Assembly (NCBI GenBank): GCA_030696315.1
Contig: JAUYSM010000033.1
Coordinates: forward strand, 1 to 35,028
Length of the DNA stretch: 35,028 bases
Source of the DNA: Pseudohongiella sp.
GTDB lineage: Bacteria; Pseudomonadota; Gammaproteobacteria; Pseudomonadales; Pseudohongiellaceae
Direction of reading: 5' to 3'
The notes beneath the pieces were generated by a model. It had not been told where the DNA came from, ran no database searches, and was given only the letters and a program-made list of their open reading frames with translations. Position numbers and translations under genes: made by a program. The stretch's first letter is position 1; each line of letters opens with the position of its first letter. Positions 15,106 through 22,444 of the stretch are shown piece after piece.

Positions 15106-16738
15106 CATGGAGGTCGTTGACAGAGAGGTCGTTGACAGGGAGGTCGTTAACAGCCGCCCAGCGCTGCTCCCAATCCAGCACATCAAACAGACCAGTACCT
15201 GGAAATGCAGGCGGACGAACATGATCAAAACGAGCGTCATATTTAATGTGTGTGCTGAAGCGCGGCTCGGTCGCCGACACGGACCCCGCCACCAGCGCAC
15301 CGTACACGTAGAGCTCACCCTGATGCCGGTCACTGAAGCGGCGCACACTGAAGCGGTCTCGTGCAAACAGCGCACCGTTGATTTTGAGATCGCCCGGCCC
15401 GGTTATCATCGCACTGGCAATTTCGATACTGCCATCACTGATTAACGCCAGGTAATCCTCAGAGGCCTCGGAGGAATCAACATACACCAGGTTGCCGGTA
15501 ATCATCTGCCTGCGGGGCGAATACACCAGCACACGACCTGAAACCTGACCAGACAACTCGAAACCTGCGCGACCGGTTCCCGCAATAATTAACCCTGCCG
15601 GTGGAATCAGCATCTGCTCTTGCTGACCACTGTCAATATCAGTCCAGATAACACCGTTGTCTCCCTGAAACTCCAGACGGGTATCGGCATCAACGGTCAG
15701 CACCGCTGCACCCGATGTCAGCCATCGAGTGGGAAACGCATTATCTGGCAAGGCAATACGACCTGTCCCAGTGCGCACACCGGCCGCAAACATGCTCGAC
15801 TCCCGGACCCGACGCGTCAGCGTCTGCCGTCGGGCAATGGTCACCTCACCGTTGAATTGCGAGCGCGGCTGAGCAAAGGACTCAAAATTGACGTCGGAAT
15901 TGGAGTGAAAGCGACCATCAATCCGATCATCGCCAAGTGTTACGTTGCTGTCCCAGTTATTAATAAATTTGGCGTAATGCGACAAAGCCCGCTCCCGCAA
16001 ACGTATGCGGGTGCTATGCGGCTGACCTTTGATTTGGCGAGTAACAGCAACCTCCACCTGCTCCAGACCCGTGAACTCGACGGCCGGCACAAATGTCGCC
16101 TCCACAACATCCGTACTCAGTAAACCCAGAGACAGCGGGTCTATCGTAGTCTGCGATGTCATTTGAGCAATCAGATCTGCCCGGTCATCAGGATCACTCA
16201 GTCGTTCAAGCAGATTCTCGGTAGCCTCTTGAAGCTGAACGATGTCGTGCTCTGCCATGGGAACGGGGGGCTGGTCTACCTCAGGTTCAGTTGGCAAGGC
16301 GATTTCAGTTGGTTTTAACCTGAAATCTGCAGGTGTAACCTGAGCCAACGTGGCCAGCAGATCTGTCATGGGTGTAGCCATTGCCGCCATGCTAGGGGCT
16401 TGCTCGGGCGCGGGTGCTGGTGCCGGAGCTGGTTCTGGTGCTGATACAGTTGTTGAAGACGGCGCAGGGTTCGCAGCAGCCAGGCTTTCCGGTGCGGGGA
16501 TTTGATTGATTTCTTGCTGCGCGGTTGGTGACGGCGCGCTCACAGGCGGGGCAGCGCGTTCATCTCCAGACACTAACTCGACGTGCAGCTGTAAAGAGGG
16601 TGGAATCGGGTCTGAAAACCATTGCGGGGACAGCAGCGCCAGCACTGGTATATGCAACACAAGCGAACTCAGCGTGGCCCACAACAATGGACGACGCAGT
16701 ATGCTCTGAAATCGTGTTGAATCTGGCCTACTGTGCAT
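15044..16738 (-). CDS. TonB-like membrane anchor plus Pro/Ala linker fused to a PilX/DUF4900-like domain
   Basis: 564 residues from ATG 16738 (AGGT eight bases upstream; a TTG at 16789 would add 17 residues). A single N-terminal transmembrane helix (about 18-36) contains S25-x3-H29, the Ser/His spacing TonB uses to couple to ExbB/ExbD. It is followed by a hydrophobic-proline segment and a Pro/Ala-rich linker (PEPAPAPAPAPEQAP), as in TonB. The C-terminus is not a TonB domain. From YAKFINNWDSN through DGRFHSNSDVNF, NGVIW, LVYVDS, GALFA and KYDARFDHVRPPAFPG it resembles the DUF4900/PilX-like domains of type IV pilus-associated proteins. The tail has four VNDLx pentapeptides. It overlaps the convergent gene 13486-15105 by 62 bp. 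Function unknown; an envelope role is likely. Confidence 0.65.
   Translation of the reverse strand: MHSRPDSTRFQSILRRPLLWATLSSLVLHIPVLALLSPQWFSDPIPPSLQLHVELVSGDERAAPPVSAPSPTAQQEINQIPAPESLAAANPAPSSTTVSAPEPAPAPAPAPEQAPSMAAMATPMTDLLATLAQVTPADFRLKPTEIALPTEPEVDQPPVPMAEHDIVQLQEATENLLERLSDPDDRADLIAQMTSQTTIDPLSLGLLSTDVVEATFVPAVEFTGLEQVEVAVTRQIKGQPHSTRIRLRERALSHYAKFINNWDSNVTLGDDRIDGRFHSNSDVNFESFAQPRSQFNGEVTIARRQTLTRRVRESSMFAAGVRTGTGRIALPDNAFPTRWLTSGAAVLTVDADTRLEFQGDNGVIWTDIDSGQQEQMLIPPAGLIIAGTGRAGFELSGQVSGRVLVYSPRRQMITGNLVYVDSSEASEDYLALISDGSIEIASAMITGPGDLKINGALFARDRFSVRRFSDRHQGELYVYGALVAGSVSATEPRFSTHIKYDARFDHVRPPAFPGTGLFDVLDWEQRWAAVNDLPVNDLSVNDLHVNDLGEQTANAVDNAPLTQP
15096..15155. repeat. Four tandem 15-bp units across convergent gene ends
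   Basis: Units with the consensus AGGTCGTT(A/G)ACAGGG start at 15096, 15111, 15126 and 15141; the first reads AGGTCGTTAACATGG. On the minus strand they encode four pentapeptides of the form V-N-D-L-x near the C-terminus of the 15044-16738 product. The TAA stop of the plus-strand gene (15103-15105) is inside the first unit. Confidence 0.9.
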
Positions 16739-17107
16739 ACGCGTACCTGAATGGCAGCCCGACAGAACCCTCGACCGGATTATAGTCAAGTTTATGCCAA
16801 TTGCATCTGTTGCAATTTTTTCTGCACCGCCCCCCGCACCGACGCAGCCCAGGTTCAGCTTCTGTTAATGTCTGAGCGCACACACTCTGCTTGTCGAATG
16901 ACCGATACACGTCGTCTTTTCCGGCCGGTCATGCGGGAGTGTCAACTTGATTACAGATTGGGGATGGCTTATTCTTGCGGCGTCCGATTTCTGACCATAA
17001 CAACACCCCCTCAACATCCTTTCGCTGCAAGCTCAGCGGCCGGAAATCGAGGCCAAGTCGGCCGTGTAACGAGCATGTATTTAAGACCTGAATCCGGGGA
17101 GAGAAGA
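16739..17107. other. 369-bp divergent intergenic region with a candidate sigma-70 promoter
   Basis: It separates the TonB-like gene (minus) from the PQQ dehydrogenase gene (plus). TTGATT (16947-16952), 17 bases, TATTCT (16970-16975) is a plausible sigma-70 promoter for the dehydrogenase, leaving a leader of about 125 nt. AATTGCA/TGCAATT (16799-16805, 16811-16817) followed by a T-run is a weak terminator-like hairpin on the plus strand. Upstream open frames extend into this region but show no start or coding support. Confidence 0.4.
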
Positions 17108-19033
17108 ATGATAAAAAGCAAACGTTTGTTGTCGGCAATAATTATGAGCGCCGGCGCCCTTATGAGTGCTCCAATGGCGTTCAGCCAGTCAGGCACTGAT
17201 GTCTATGCAGGTGACTGGCCGGACTACAATGGTAATCTGGCTGCACAGCGTTATTCGCCACTTGACCAGATTAATGCGTCAAACGTCAATTCTTTGCAGA
17301 TCGCATGGCGTCTGAATACGGAAGGCTACGGTTCGCAGCCTGAGTTCGGCGCGACTTTCACCCCGCTGGAAGTTGACGGCGTGCTGTACTCCACCATTGG
17401 TGCCCAGCGTGACGTTGTGGCGATCAACGCGGTGACCGGTGAAGTCCTGTGGCAATGGCAAGCCAACGAAGGCGCGCGTTTTGACGCAGCGCCGCGTAAA
17501 GGCTCAGGCCGTGGTGTTGCTTTCTATCGCAACGGCGATAAAGCGCGCGTGATCGTCATTACGCCTGGTTTCTTCCTGGTATCGCTGGATGCCGCGACCG
17601 GTTTGCCAGATCCTGAATTTGGTGAAAACGGTATCATTGACCTGCAACAAGGCCTGCGTCTGGGCCAGGGCCGTGAAGATCTGGACATCGGCTCCTCCAT
17701 GCCGCCTCTGGTAATGAATGACGTGATTGTTGTGGGACCCGCGATGGCGGTATCCATGCGTCCGCCGTCAAAGTACAACGTGAAAGGCGATGTGCGTGCA
17801 TTCAGCGCCATCACCGGCGAACATCTATGGACCTTCAAAACTATTCCTGAGCGCGGCGAACCCGGCAGTGAAACCTGGTTGGGTGATGGCGCAGAAATCT
17901 CCGGCAACGCTGGCGTCTGGGCGCCGATGTCAGGTGACCCTGAACTGGGCCTGGCTTATCTGCCTGTTGAATCTGCCACCGGCGACCGTTACGGCGGGGA
18001 TCGCCCCGGCAACAACCTTTATACCAACAGTGTGGTTGCAGTCGATATCAAGACTGGTGAACGCAAGTGGCATTACCAGTTGATTCACCACGACATCTGG
18101 GACTGGGATAACCCCGCAGCTCCGATTCTGGCGGATCTGCCAAACGGCCGCAAAGTAGTGATGCAGGTGACCAAACAGTCATTTGTGTACACATTTGACC
18201 GCGCGACCGGTGAGCCAATCTGGCCAATCGAAGAACTGCCCGTACCGGCCGGTGATGTTCCGGGTGAATGGTATTCACCCACTCAACCTTTCCCGACCAA
18301 ACCAGCCGGGTTTGATCGACAGGGTATTACCGAAGACGATCTGATTGATTTCACACCGGAGCTGCGTGCTGCTGCGCTGGAAGCTGTGAAGCCTTTCCGT
18401 CTGGGCACCAACCTGTACTCACCGCCTTCGTTGGCTGACGCCGCCGACGGCACCACAGGCACCCTGAGTTTGCCCTCAGCAACCGGTGGCGCAAACTGGG
18501 AAGGCGCGGCACTGGATCCTGAAACCGGCATGCTCTATGTGCCTTCCAGAACAACCGTTGCGGTGTTGTCTGTTGCCAAAGACGAAAACTCTGACGTCGA
18601 CTACAGTATGGCGCTCGGCGTACGTGTGCCACGTGCCATGGGTCTGCCGATTGTGAAGCCGCCGTATGGCCGTATTACAGCAATCGACATGAACAGCGGC
18701 GATCACGAGTGGATGATTGCCAACGCTGACACACCTGCGGCTATTGCCAGCAACCCTGCACTGGCGGGAGTTGATGTACCAAGAACGGGTGTAGAAACCA
18801 AGTCTGGTCTGTTGTTGACCAAGACCTTGCTGTTTGCTGGCGAAGGCGTTGGTGGCGGCCCCATGCTGCGTGCACACGACAAACAAACTGGCGAGATTGT
18901 TGCCGAGATCGAAATGCCTGGCACTCAGACTGGCCAGCCATTTACCTACGAGCACGATGGAAAACAATACATTGGCATGGTAGTAAGCGCACGCGGTTCA
19001 GCGTCTGAACTGGTGATCTACGCGCTTCCTTGA
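17108..19033 (+). CDS. Periplasmic PQQ-dependent dehydrogenase (glucose/quinate dehydrogenase-like)
   Basis: 641 residues from ATG 17108, preceded by GGGGAGAGAAG. Signal peptide of about 26 residues ending MAFSQ. The body is an eight-bladed quinoprotein propeller with repeated W-type motifs such as VVAINAVTGEVLWQW, SVVAVDIKTGERKWHYQ and ITAIDMNSGDHEW. Family hallmarks include YNGNLAAQRYSPLDQINASN, HHDIWDWDNPAAP, GGANWEGAALDPETGMLYVP and a C-terminal FTYEHDGKQYIGMVVSARG. Such enzymes oxidise sugars or alcohols outside the cytoplasm and pass electrons to ubiquinone or a cytochrome. The five N-terminal membrane helices of membrane glucose dehydrogenase are absent and no fused cytochrome c is seen, so the electron acceptor must be separate. 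Two YceI genes follow within 55 bp and may take part. Substrate not assignable. Confidence 0.9.
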   Translation: MIKSKRLLSAIIMSAGALMSAPMAFSQSGTDVYAGDWPDYNGNLAAQRYSPLDQINASNVNSLQIAWRLNTEGYGSQPEFGATFTPLEVDGVLYSTIGAQRDVVAINAVTGEVLWQWQANEGARFDAAPRKGSGRGVAFYRNGDKARVIVITPGFFLVSLDAATGLPDPEFGENGIIDLQQGLRLGQGREDLDIGSSMPPLVMNDVIVVGPAMAVSMRPPSKYNVKGDVRAFSAITGEHLWTFKTIPERGEPGSETWLGDGAEISGNAGVWAPMSGDPELGLAYLPVESATGDRYGGDRPGNNLYTNSVVAVDIKTGERKWHYQLIHHDIWDWDNPAAPILADLPNGRKVVMQVTKQSFVYTFDRATGEPIWPIEELPVPAGDVPGEWYSPTQPFPTKPAGFDRQGITEDDLIDFTPELRAAALEAVKPFRLGTNLYSPPSLADAADGTTGTLSLPSATGGANWEGAALDPETGMLYVPSRTTVAVLSVAKDENSDVDYSMALGVRVPRAMGLPIVKPPYGRITAIDMNSGDHEWMIANADTPAAIASNPALAGVDVPRTGVETKSGLLLTKTLLFAGEGVGGGPMLRAHDKQTGEIVAEIEMPGTQTGQPFTYEHDGKQYIGMVVSARGSASELVIYALP

Positions 19034-19087
19034 TGTGAGTTGTCCTGATTTGCCTTACCGTATTTTGAAATGAGGAGTAGAAGTAAC

Positions 19088-19651
19088 ATGCGTAAATTTT
19101 TTGCTAAAGCGGCGCTTGCGCCGCTGCTGTTGGCGTCCAGTTTGTCTGCGCAGGCAGCAACCTGGGTGATGGATCCGGAAGGCTCTTCAGTAATCTTCAA
19201 ATATTCTTACTCAGATACCCCGTATCAGGGTGAGTTCAAGAATGTTACTGCGACTTTCGAAATTGATCCGTTGAGCCCAGCCAACTGCAAATTTGAAGTG
19301 AATATTCCGATTGCCGACATTTATGTCGACAGTGAAGAAACCTTGAGCTACATGCTGGACATCGAACTGTTCGACGTTGACCAGTTCCCGACAGCGCGTT
19401 TTGTGGCAGACAAGTGCACTCTGGATTCACTGAATTCATTTACTGCAGCGGGCCAGGTCACGATTCGCGATGTTACGCAACCAATCAGCTTTCCGTTCAA
19501 GCTGGATATCGAAGGTATGCGCTTTCGTCTGACCAGTGAAGTGACGCTGCAGCGTCTGGACTTTGGTGTAGGCCAGGGTTACTTCGCTAACACATCCGCC
19601 ATCCCAAACGATGTGGTTGTGACAGTCGACGTTTTCGCAAAGATGCAGTAA
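19088..19651 (+). CDS. YceI-family periplasmic protein
   Basis: 187 residues from ATG 19088, which begins a clean signal peptide (MRKFFAKAALAPLLLASSLS followed by AQA); GGAG lies ten bases upstream. An in-frame ATG at 19070 overlaps that Shine-Dalgarno and is less likely. The YceI lipocalin-like barrel is recognisable: WVMDPEGSSVIFKYSYSDT, Y-GEF-NVTATFEIDP, ETLSYMLDIELFDVDQFPTARF, and the conserved transition into a -VTIRDVTQPISFPFKL- strand. Members bind polyisoprenoids such as ubiquinone-8 in a hydrophobic pocket. It is 54 bp after the PQQ dehydrogenase and 33 bp before a second YceI gene, so an operon carrying quinone or lipid between dehydrogenase and membrane is an attractive inference. 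Confidence 0.88.
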   Translation: MRKFFAKAALAPLLLASSLSAQAATWVMDPEGSSVIFKYSYSDTPYQGEFKNVTATFEIDPLSPANCKFEVNIPIADIYVDSEETLSYMLDIELFDVDQFPTARFVADKCTLDSLNSFTAAGQVTIRDVTQPISFPFKLDIEGMRFRLTSEVTLQRLDFGVGQGYFANTSAIPNDVVVTVDVFAKMQ

Positions 19652-19684
19652 TCAAACACGCTCAGTCATAAACAGGATAAATAA

Positions 19685-20326
19685 ATGTTTTCCAATTTTA
19701 TTGTTAAATATCGTCGGTTTTCGCTGCTACTGGCATGTTCGGTGCTGCTGGTATCGTGTGACCGCATTCTGACACCAGGTTTTGAAACCAGTGTGCAAGA
19801 TCTGCGTGGTGGTGCTTACACCCTGGATAAGGCGCACGCGACTATCAACTGGAAGGTCAACCACTTGGGATTTTCAACCTACGTCGGTCGTTTTAATGAT
19901 TTTGATGCGTCACTGGATTTTGATCCGGAAAACATCGAAGCTTCCAGCCTGGAGGTGATCATCAATACGGCTTCTTTGGATGTGAACAATGAAGCGTTTG
20001 CTGAAGATCTGCGTGGCGATGACTGGTTCAACGTCGCTCAGTTCCCGCAAGCTGTGTTCAGAACCACGTCGTTTGTTGAAGCCGTTGATGAAGATACTTT
20101 CATATTTGAAGGCGATCTGACGTTGCTCGATACAACAGCGCCTGTTCAGCTCACCGTGAATTTTAACGGTGGTGGTCGTAACTTCCTGACGCGCAGCTAT
20201 ACGCTGGGTTTCTCTGCAACAACCAGTTTCCAGCGCTCTGTGTTTGGTCTGGATAATCTTGTGGCGTTTGGAGTAGGCGACAATATTGATCTGGAAGTTC
20301 ACGTTGAGTTTATGGAAAGCGAATAA
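19685..20326 (+). CDS. YceI-family lipoprotein
   Basis: 213 residues. The N-terminus (basic residues, FSLLLACSVLLVSC) carries a lipobox LVSC with Cys25, so it is predicted to be lipid-anchored, unlike its soluble neighbour. The YceI barrel is clear: YTLDKAHATINWKVNHLGFSTY, VGRFNDFDASLDFDP, LEVIINTASLDVNNEAFAEDL, FNVAQFPQAVF and a C-terminal FGVGDNIDLEVHVEF. It is closer to the classical YceI pattern (AHATINWKVNHLGFS) than 19088-19651, so this is not a recent duplicate. It is probably co-transcribed with the dehydrogenase and first YceI gene, and the terminator at 20347-20382 ends the unit. Role inferred: isoprenoid or quinone handling at a membrane face. Confidence 0.88.
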   Translation: MFSNFIVKYRRFSLLLACSVLLVSCDRILTPGFETSVQDLRGGAYTLDKAHATINWKVNHLGFSTYVGRFNDFDASLDFDPENIEASSLEVIINTASLDVNNEAFAEDLRGDDWFNVAQFPQAVFRTTSFVEAVDEDTFIFEGDLTLLDTTAPVQLTVNFNGGGRNFLTRSYTLGFSATTSFQRSVFGLDNLVAFGVGDNIDLEVHVEFMESE

Positions 20327-20346
20327 ACCTGACGCTTGAGAACAGT

Positions 20347-20382
20347 AAAAAGGGACGGAGGGCAACCTCCGTCCCTTTTTTT
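20347..20382 (+). terminator. Strong intrinsic terminator after the PQQ-YceI operon, built from a REP-like palindrome
   Basis: AAAAAGGGACGGAGG (20347-20361) pairs with CCTCCGTCCCTTTTT (20366-20380) around a GCAA tetraloop, followed by further T. The GC core GGGACGGAGG is shared with the palindromes at 25742-25841 and 31096-31138, so it may be a shortened member of that family. The A-tract on the left makes it potentially bidirectional. Confidence 0.9.
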
Positions 20383-20388
20383 ATTGAT

Positions 20389-20558
20389 CCGTGCATGGGT
20401 CATTGCCACGTCGGCACAGCGCGGGTCTGATTGTGGCGTGCCATCCATGGCCGCCACCCTGCGGGGCGCCGCTTACGCAGCGCCAAAAATTGCTCCTGGC
20501 AATTTTTTGTTGCTCGCTCTTTCACGCCGCCGCCCCGATTCCGTGCATGGGTCATTGC
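20389..20558. repeat. 18-bp perfect direct repeats flanking a hairpin-rich GC segment
   Basis: CCGTGCATGGGTCATTGC occurs at 20389-20406 and again at 20541-20558, 152 bp apart. Between them are GCCATCCATGGC-like dyads, GCGCC-rich arms and a hairpin AAAAATTGC (20485-20493)/GCAATTTTT (20499-20507). Together with the terminator this fills the 307-bp gap 20327-20633. It looks like a small non-coding mobile or REP-associated repeat element. No coding sequence or transposase is seen in it. Confidence 0.6.
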
Positions 20559-20633
20559 AAGCTTGAGACAGCGTGTATGTGAGTTTTGCGTTATATTACG
20601 CGACTGATTTCTGTGACTGAGGTAAATGATCTG

Positions 20634-21554
20634 ATGTTCTTTCGTAAACAGCCGCTGTTTTATTCACTTTTATGCTTGCTTGTGCTGGCACCGACGTTCT
20701 CATGGGCCGGCACGGTGGTGCGCGTCAATTCTCAACTGGGCGAATTTTTTATCGAGCTTTCCGATGACACAACGCCGATTACGGCAAATAACTTTCTCAG
20801 TTATGTGAACGAAGGTTTGTATAACGGCACGGTGATTCACCGTCTGGTGCCGGGTTTTGTATTTCAGGGCGGCTGGTTGAAATACAACGAGGCTATAAGA
20901 ACGTTTGCACCGATCACGACCAAAGGAAACATTCAGAACGAGTTTCGGGTATCCAATCAACGCGGCACCATTGCCATGGCCAAGGTGGGCGGAGACCCGA
21001 ACAGCGCTAACAGCCAATGGTTTATCAATCTGGGCAACAACAGTTTCCTGGACACTGATAATGGCGGATTTACCGTGTTTGGCCGGGTGATGGGCAATGG
21101 CATGCAGGTGGTGGATGCGATTGCGGCCCTTCCTGCGCTATATGTCTTGCAAGGTATGGACCCATTCCCGCTGATTAATTACGTCAGCGGCCCGCTGCTC
21201 AACAGTCATCTGGTCACCATGAACATGTCGGTCGCCGGCAAAACAGATGGCCCGCCCGCCGTGTTCAAACCGGAAACCGGGCGCATGAATATTTTTGTGG
21301 ATGCCGGCGCACTGGGTTTGCTGGCGGTTGAGTTTGAGCTGATCAGCGAAGTGCCCGAGATCAAGGTCAAAATCGACCCCGCAAAAATGTTCCCGATTGA
21401 CCGGCGCGTAGACACCATGCCGGTGTTTGACAATGCCACTGGTCGGCTCACAATTCCGGAGCTGCGTGTCAACGGGGAAGTTGCTTACCGTAATGTGCGT
21501 TTTATGCTCACCGATGGTGAACAACTGGTGTTTACTTTGGAAGGGACGGACTGA
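20634..21554 (+). CDS. Exported cyclophilin-type peptidyl-prolyl isomerase with extra C-terminal domain
   Basis: 306 residues from ATG 20634, which starts a signal peptide (MFFRKQPLFYSLLCLLVLAP, cleaved near FSWA-G); GAGG lies eleven bases upstream. Residues 27-175 are a cyclophilin domain: VIHRLVPGFVFQGG (Arg70, Phe75, Gln78 of the active site), QRGTIAMAK, NSQWFINLGNN and FTVFGRVMGNGMQVVD. This matches periplasmic bacterial PpiA, which speeds proline isomerisation in exported proteins. Residues 176-306 are an additional region I do not recognise, rich in beta-type sequence (LGLLAVEFELISEVPEIKVKI), making the protein much longer than the usual 160-190 residues. It converges on the IclR gene with 13 bp between stops. 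Confidence 0.9.
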   Translation: MFFRKQPLFYSLLCLLVLAPTFSWAGTVVRVNSQLGEFFIELSDDTTPITANNFLSYVNEGLYNGTVIHRLVPGFVFQGGWLKYNEAIRTFAPITTKGNIQNEFRVSNQRGTIAMAKVGGDPNSANSQWFINLGNNSFLDTDNGGFTVFGRVMGNGMQVVDAIAALPALYVLQGMDPFPLINYVSGPLLNSHLVTMNMSVAGKTDGPPAVFKPETGRMNIFVDAGALGLLAVEFELISEVPEIKVKIDPAKMFPIDRRVDTMPVFDNATGRLTIPELRVNGEVAYRNVRFMLTDGEQLVFTLEGTD

Positions 21555-21571
21555 CCTAAACTGAAGGTCAG
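21551..21571. other. Small dyad spanning both convergent stop codons
   Basis: CTGACCT (21551-21557) and AGGTCAG (21565-21571) form a perfect 7-bp stem with a 7-base loop. It contains the stop of the cyclophilin gene and the last bases of the IclR gene. No T-run follows on either strand, so it is at best a weak bidirectional transcript end. Confidence 0.35.
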
Positions 21572-22302
21572 CCTCCCAGCGCCTGCTGAATACCCGTGCA
21601 GGCGCTCAGCATAGGCTGGACCAACGCGGTCATTTTGTCGTGCGAAAAGCGTTCTTTTGGCCCGGCAACCGCGATTGCTCCCACCGACAATCCCTGTCGA
21701 TCACAAATCACACCCGCCATACTGTTGATGCCCGGCCTGAAGTGACTGGCGGAAAACGCATACCCATCTTTCCTGGCTTGAACCAGATCACTGAGCAAGG
21801 ACGCCAAGGTAAAAGGCGGCTGTGGTTGGTGGTTTTTGTACAATTGCGCCGCCAACTGCTCACTCCCGGGCCGATGCGCCAGCATCACTCGACCAGAAAT
21901 TGTCATGATCGCGGGCACACGTTCCCCAACAGTGGAGCTGATCCGCATCGGTGCATCTGCGGACATCTGATGCACATACAGACAATCATCGCCATCCGGC
22001 AGCACAAGGTTCACCGTTTCACTCGTCTCTCGCTGTAATGCGTGCATAAACGCAACCGCAGCGCGCCGCACCTGGTTGCGCTTGATGACGCGCATACCCA
22101 TTTCCCAAACCTGCAAAGTTGCCTCGTAGGTTCCATTGTCATGGCGAACTGCAAAACCGGCACTGACCAGCGTCGTCAAGGTCCGGTGGATATTGCTCTT
22201 GGGCAAACCAAGCTGCAACGCCAGCGCAGAGACGCCTACTGGCACGGCTGCATCCACCAGATGTCGCAAGACGTTTAAACCTTTTAACAAAGTACTGTCC
22301 AA
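21568..22302 (-). CDS. IclR-family transcriptional regulator
   Basis: 244 residues. Translation starts at TTG (22300-22302), supported by a full AAGGAGG seven bases upstream. The N-terminal winged helix-turn-helix (about 5-65) has the IclR pattern LKGLNVLRHLVDAA followed by VSALALQLGLPKSNIHRTLTTLVSAGF. The C-terminal effector-binding domain (about 75-240) shows ETVNLVLPDGDDCLYVHQ, ISSTVGERVPAIMTISGRVMLA, GYAFS and the end motif GVICDRQGLSVGAIAVAGP. IclR proteins bind small carboxylates or aromatics and usually control an adjacent operon. Here the divergent esterase/hydrolase genes and a 19-bp palindrome in the gap point to local control. Effector unknown. Confidence 0.92.
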   Translation of the reverse strand: MDSTLLKGLNVLRHLVDAAVPVGVSALALQLGLPKSNIHRTLTTLVSAGFAVRHDNGTYEATLQVWEMGMRVIKRNQVRRAAVAFMHALQRETSETVNLVLPDGDDCLYVHQMSADAPMRISSTVGERVPAIMTISGRVMLAHRPGSEQLAAQLYKNHQPQPPFTLASLLSDLVQARKDGYAFSASHFRPGINSMAGVICDRQGLSVGAIAVAGPKERFSHDKMTALVQPMLSACTGIQQALGG

Positions 22303-22388
22303 TTATCGCCTCCTTTCCACCATTCACAGCACAGGGCTTGTGGCAGCCTGACGCGCTCTGCTAACGTGGTGCACAGATAATAGAACTA

Positions 22389-22407
22389 TGTTCCATATAT
22401 TGGAACA
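22389..22407. promoter_or_regulatory. Palindromic operator, likely IclR-regulator binding site
   Basis: TGTTCCA-TATAT-TGGAACA is a perfect 19-bp dyad in the 142-bp gap between the divergent IclR gene and the esterase gene, 38 bp before the esterase ATG. The size and AT-rich centre suit an IclR dimer operator. Position near the esterase start fits repression of that operon, but no direct evidence exists here. Confidence 0.65.
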
Positions 22408-22444
22408 AAAACTTACCACACCTAACGGAATCAGGGGGTACACC

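Noticed and set aside
15096-15155. CRISPR-like array.
   Set aside because: Units are 15 bp, directly adjacent and without spacers, and are in-frame coding repeats.
16751-17107. In-frame N-terminal extension of the PQQ dehydrogenase of about 119 residues.
   Set aside because: The extension has no family similarity and the normal signal peptide with a good ribosome-binding site begins at 17108.
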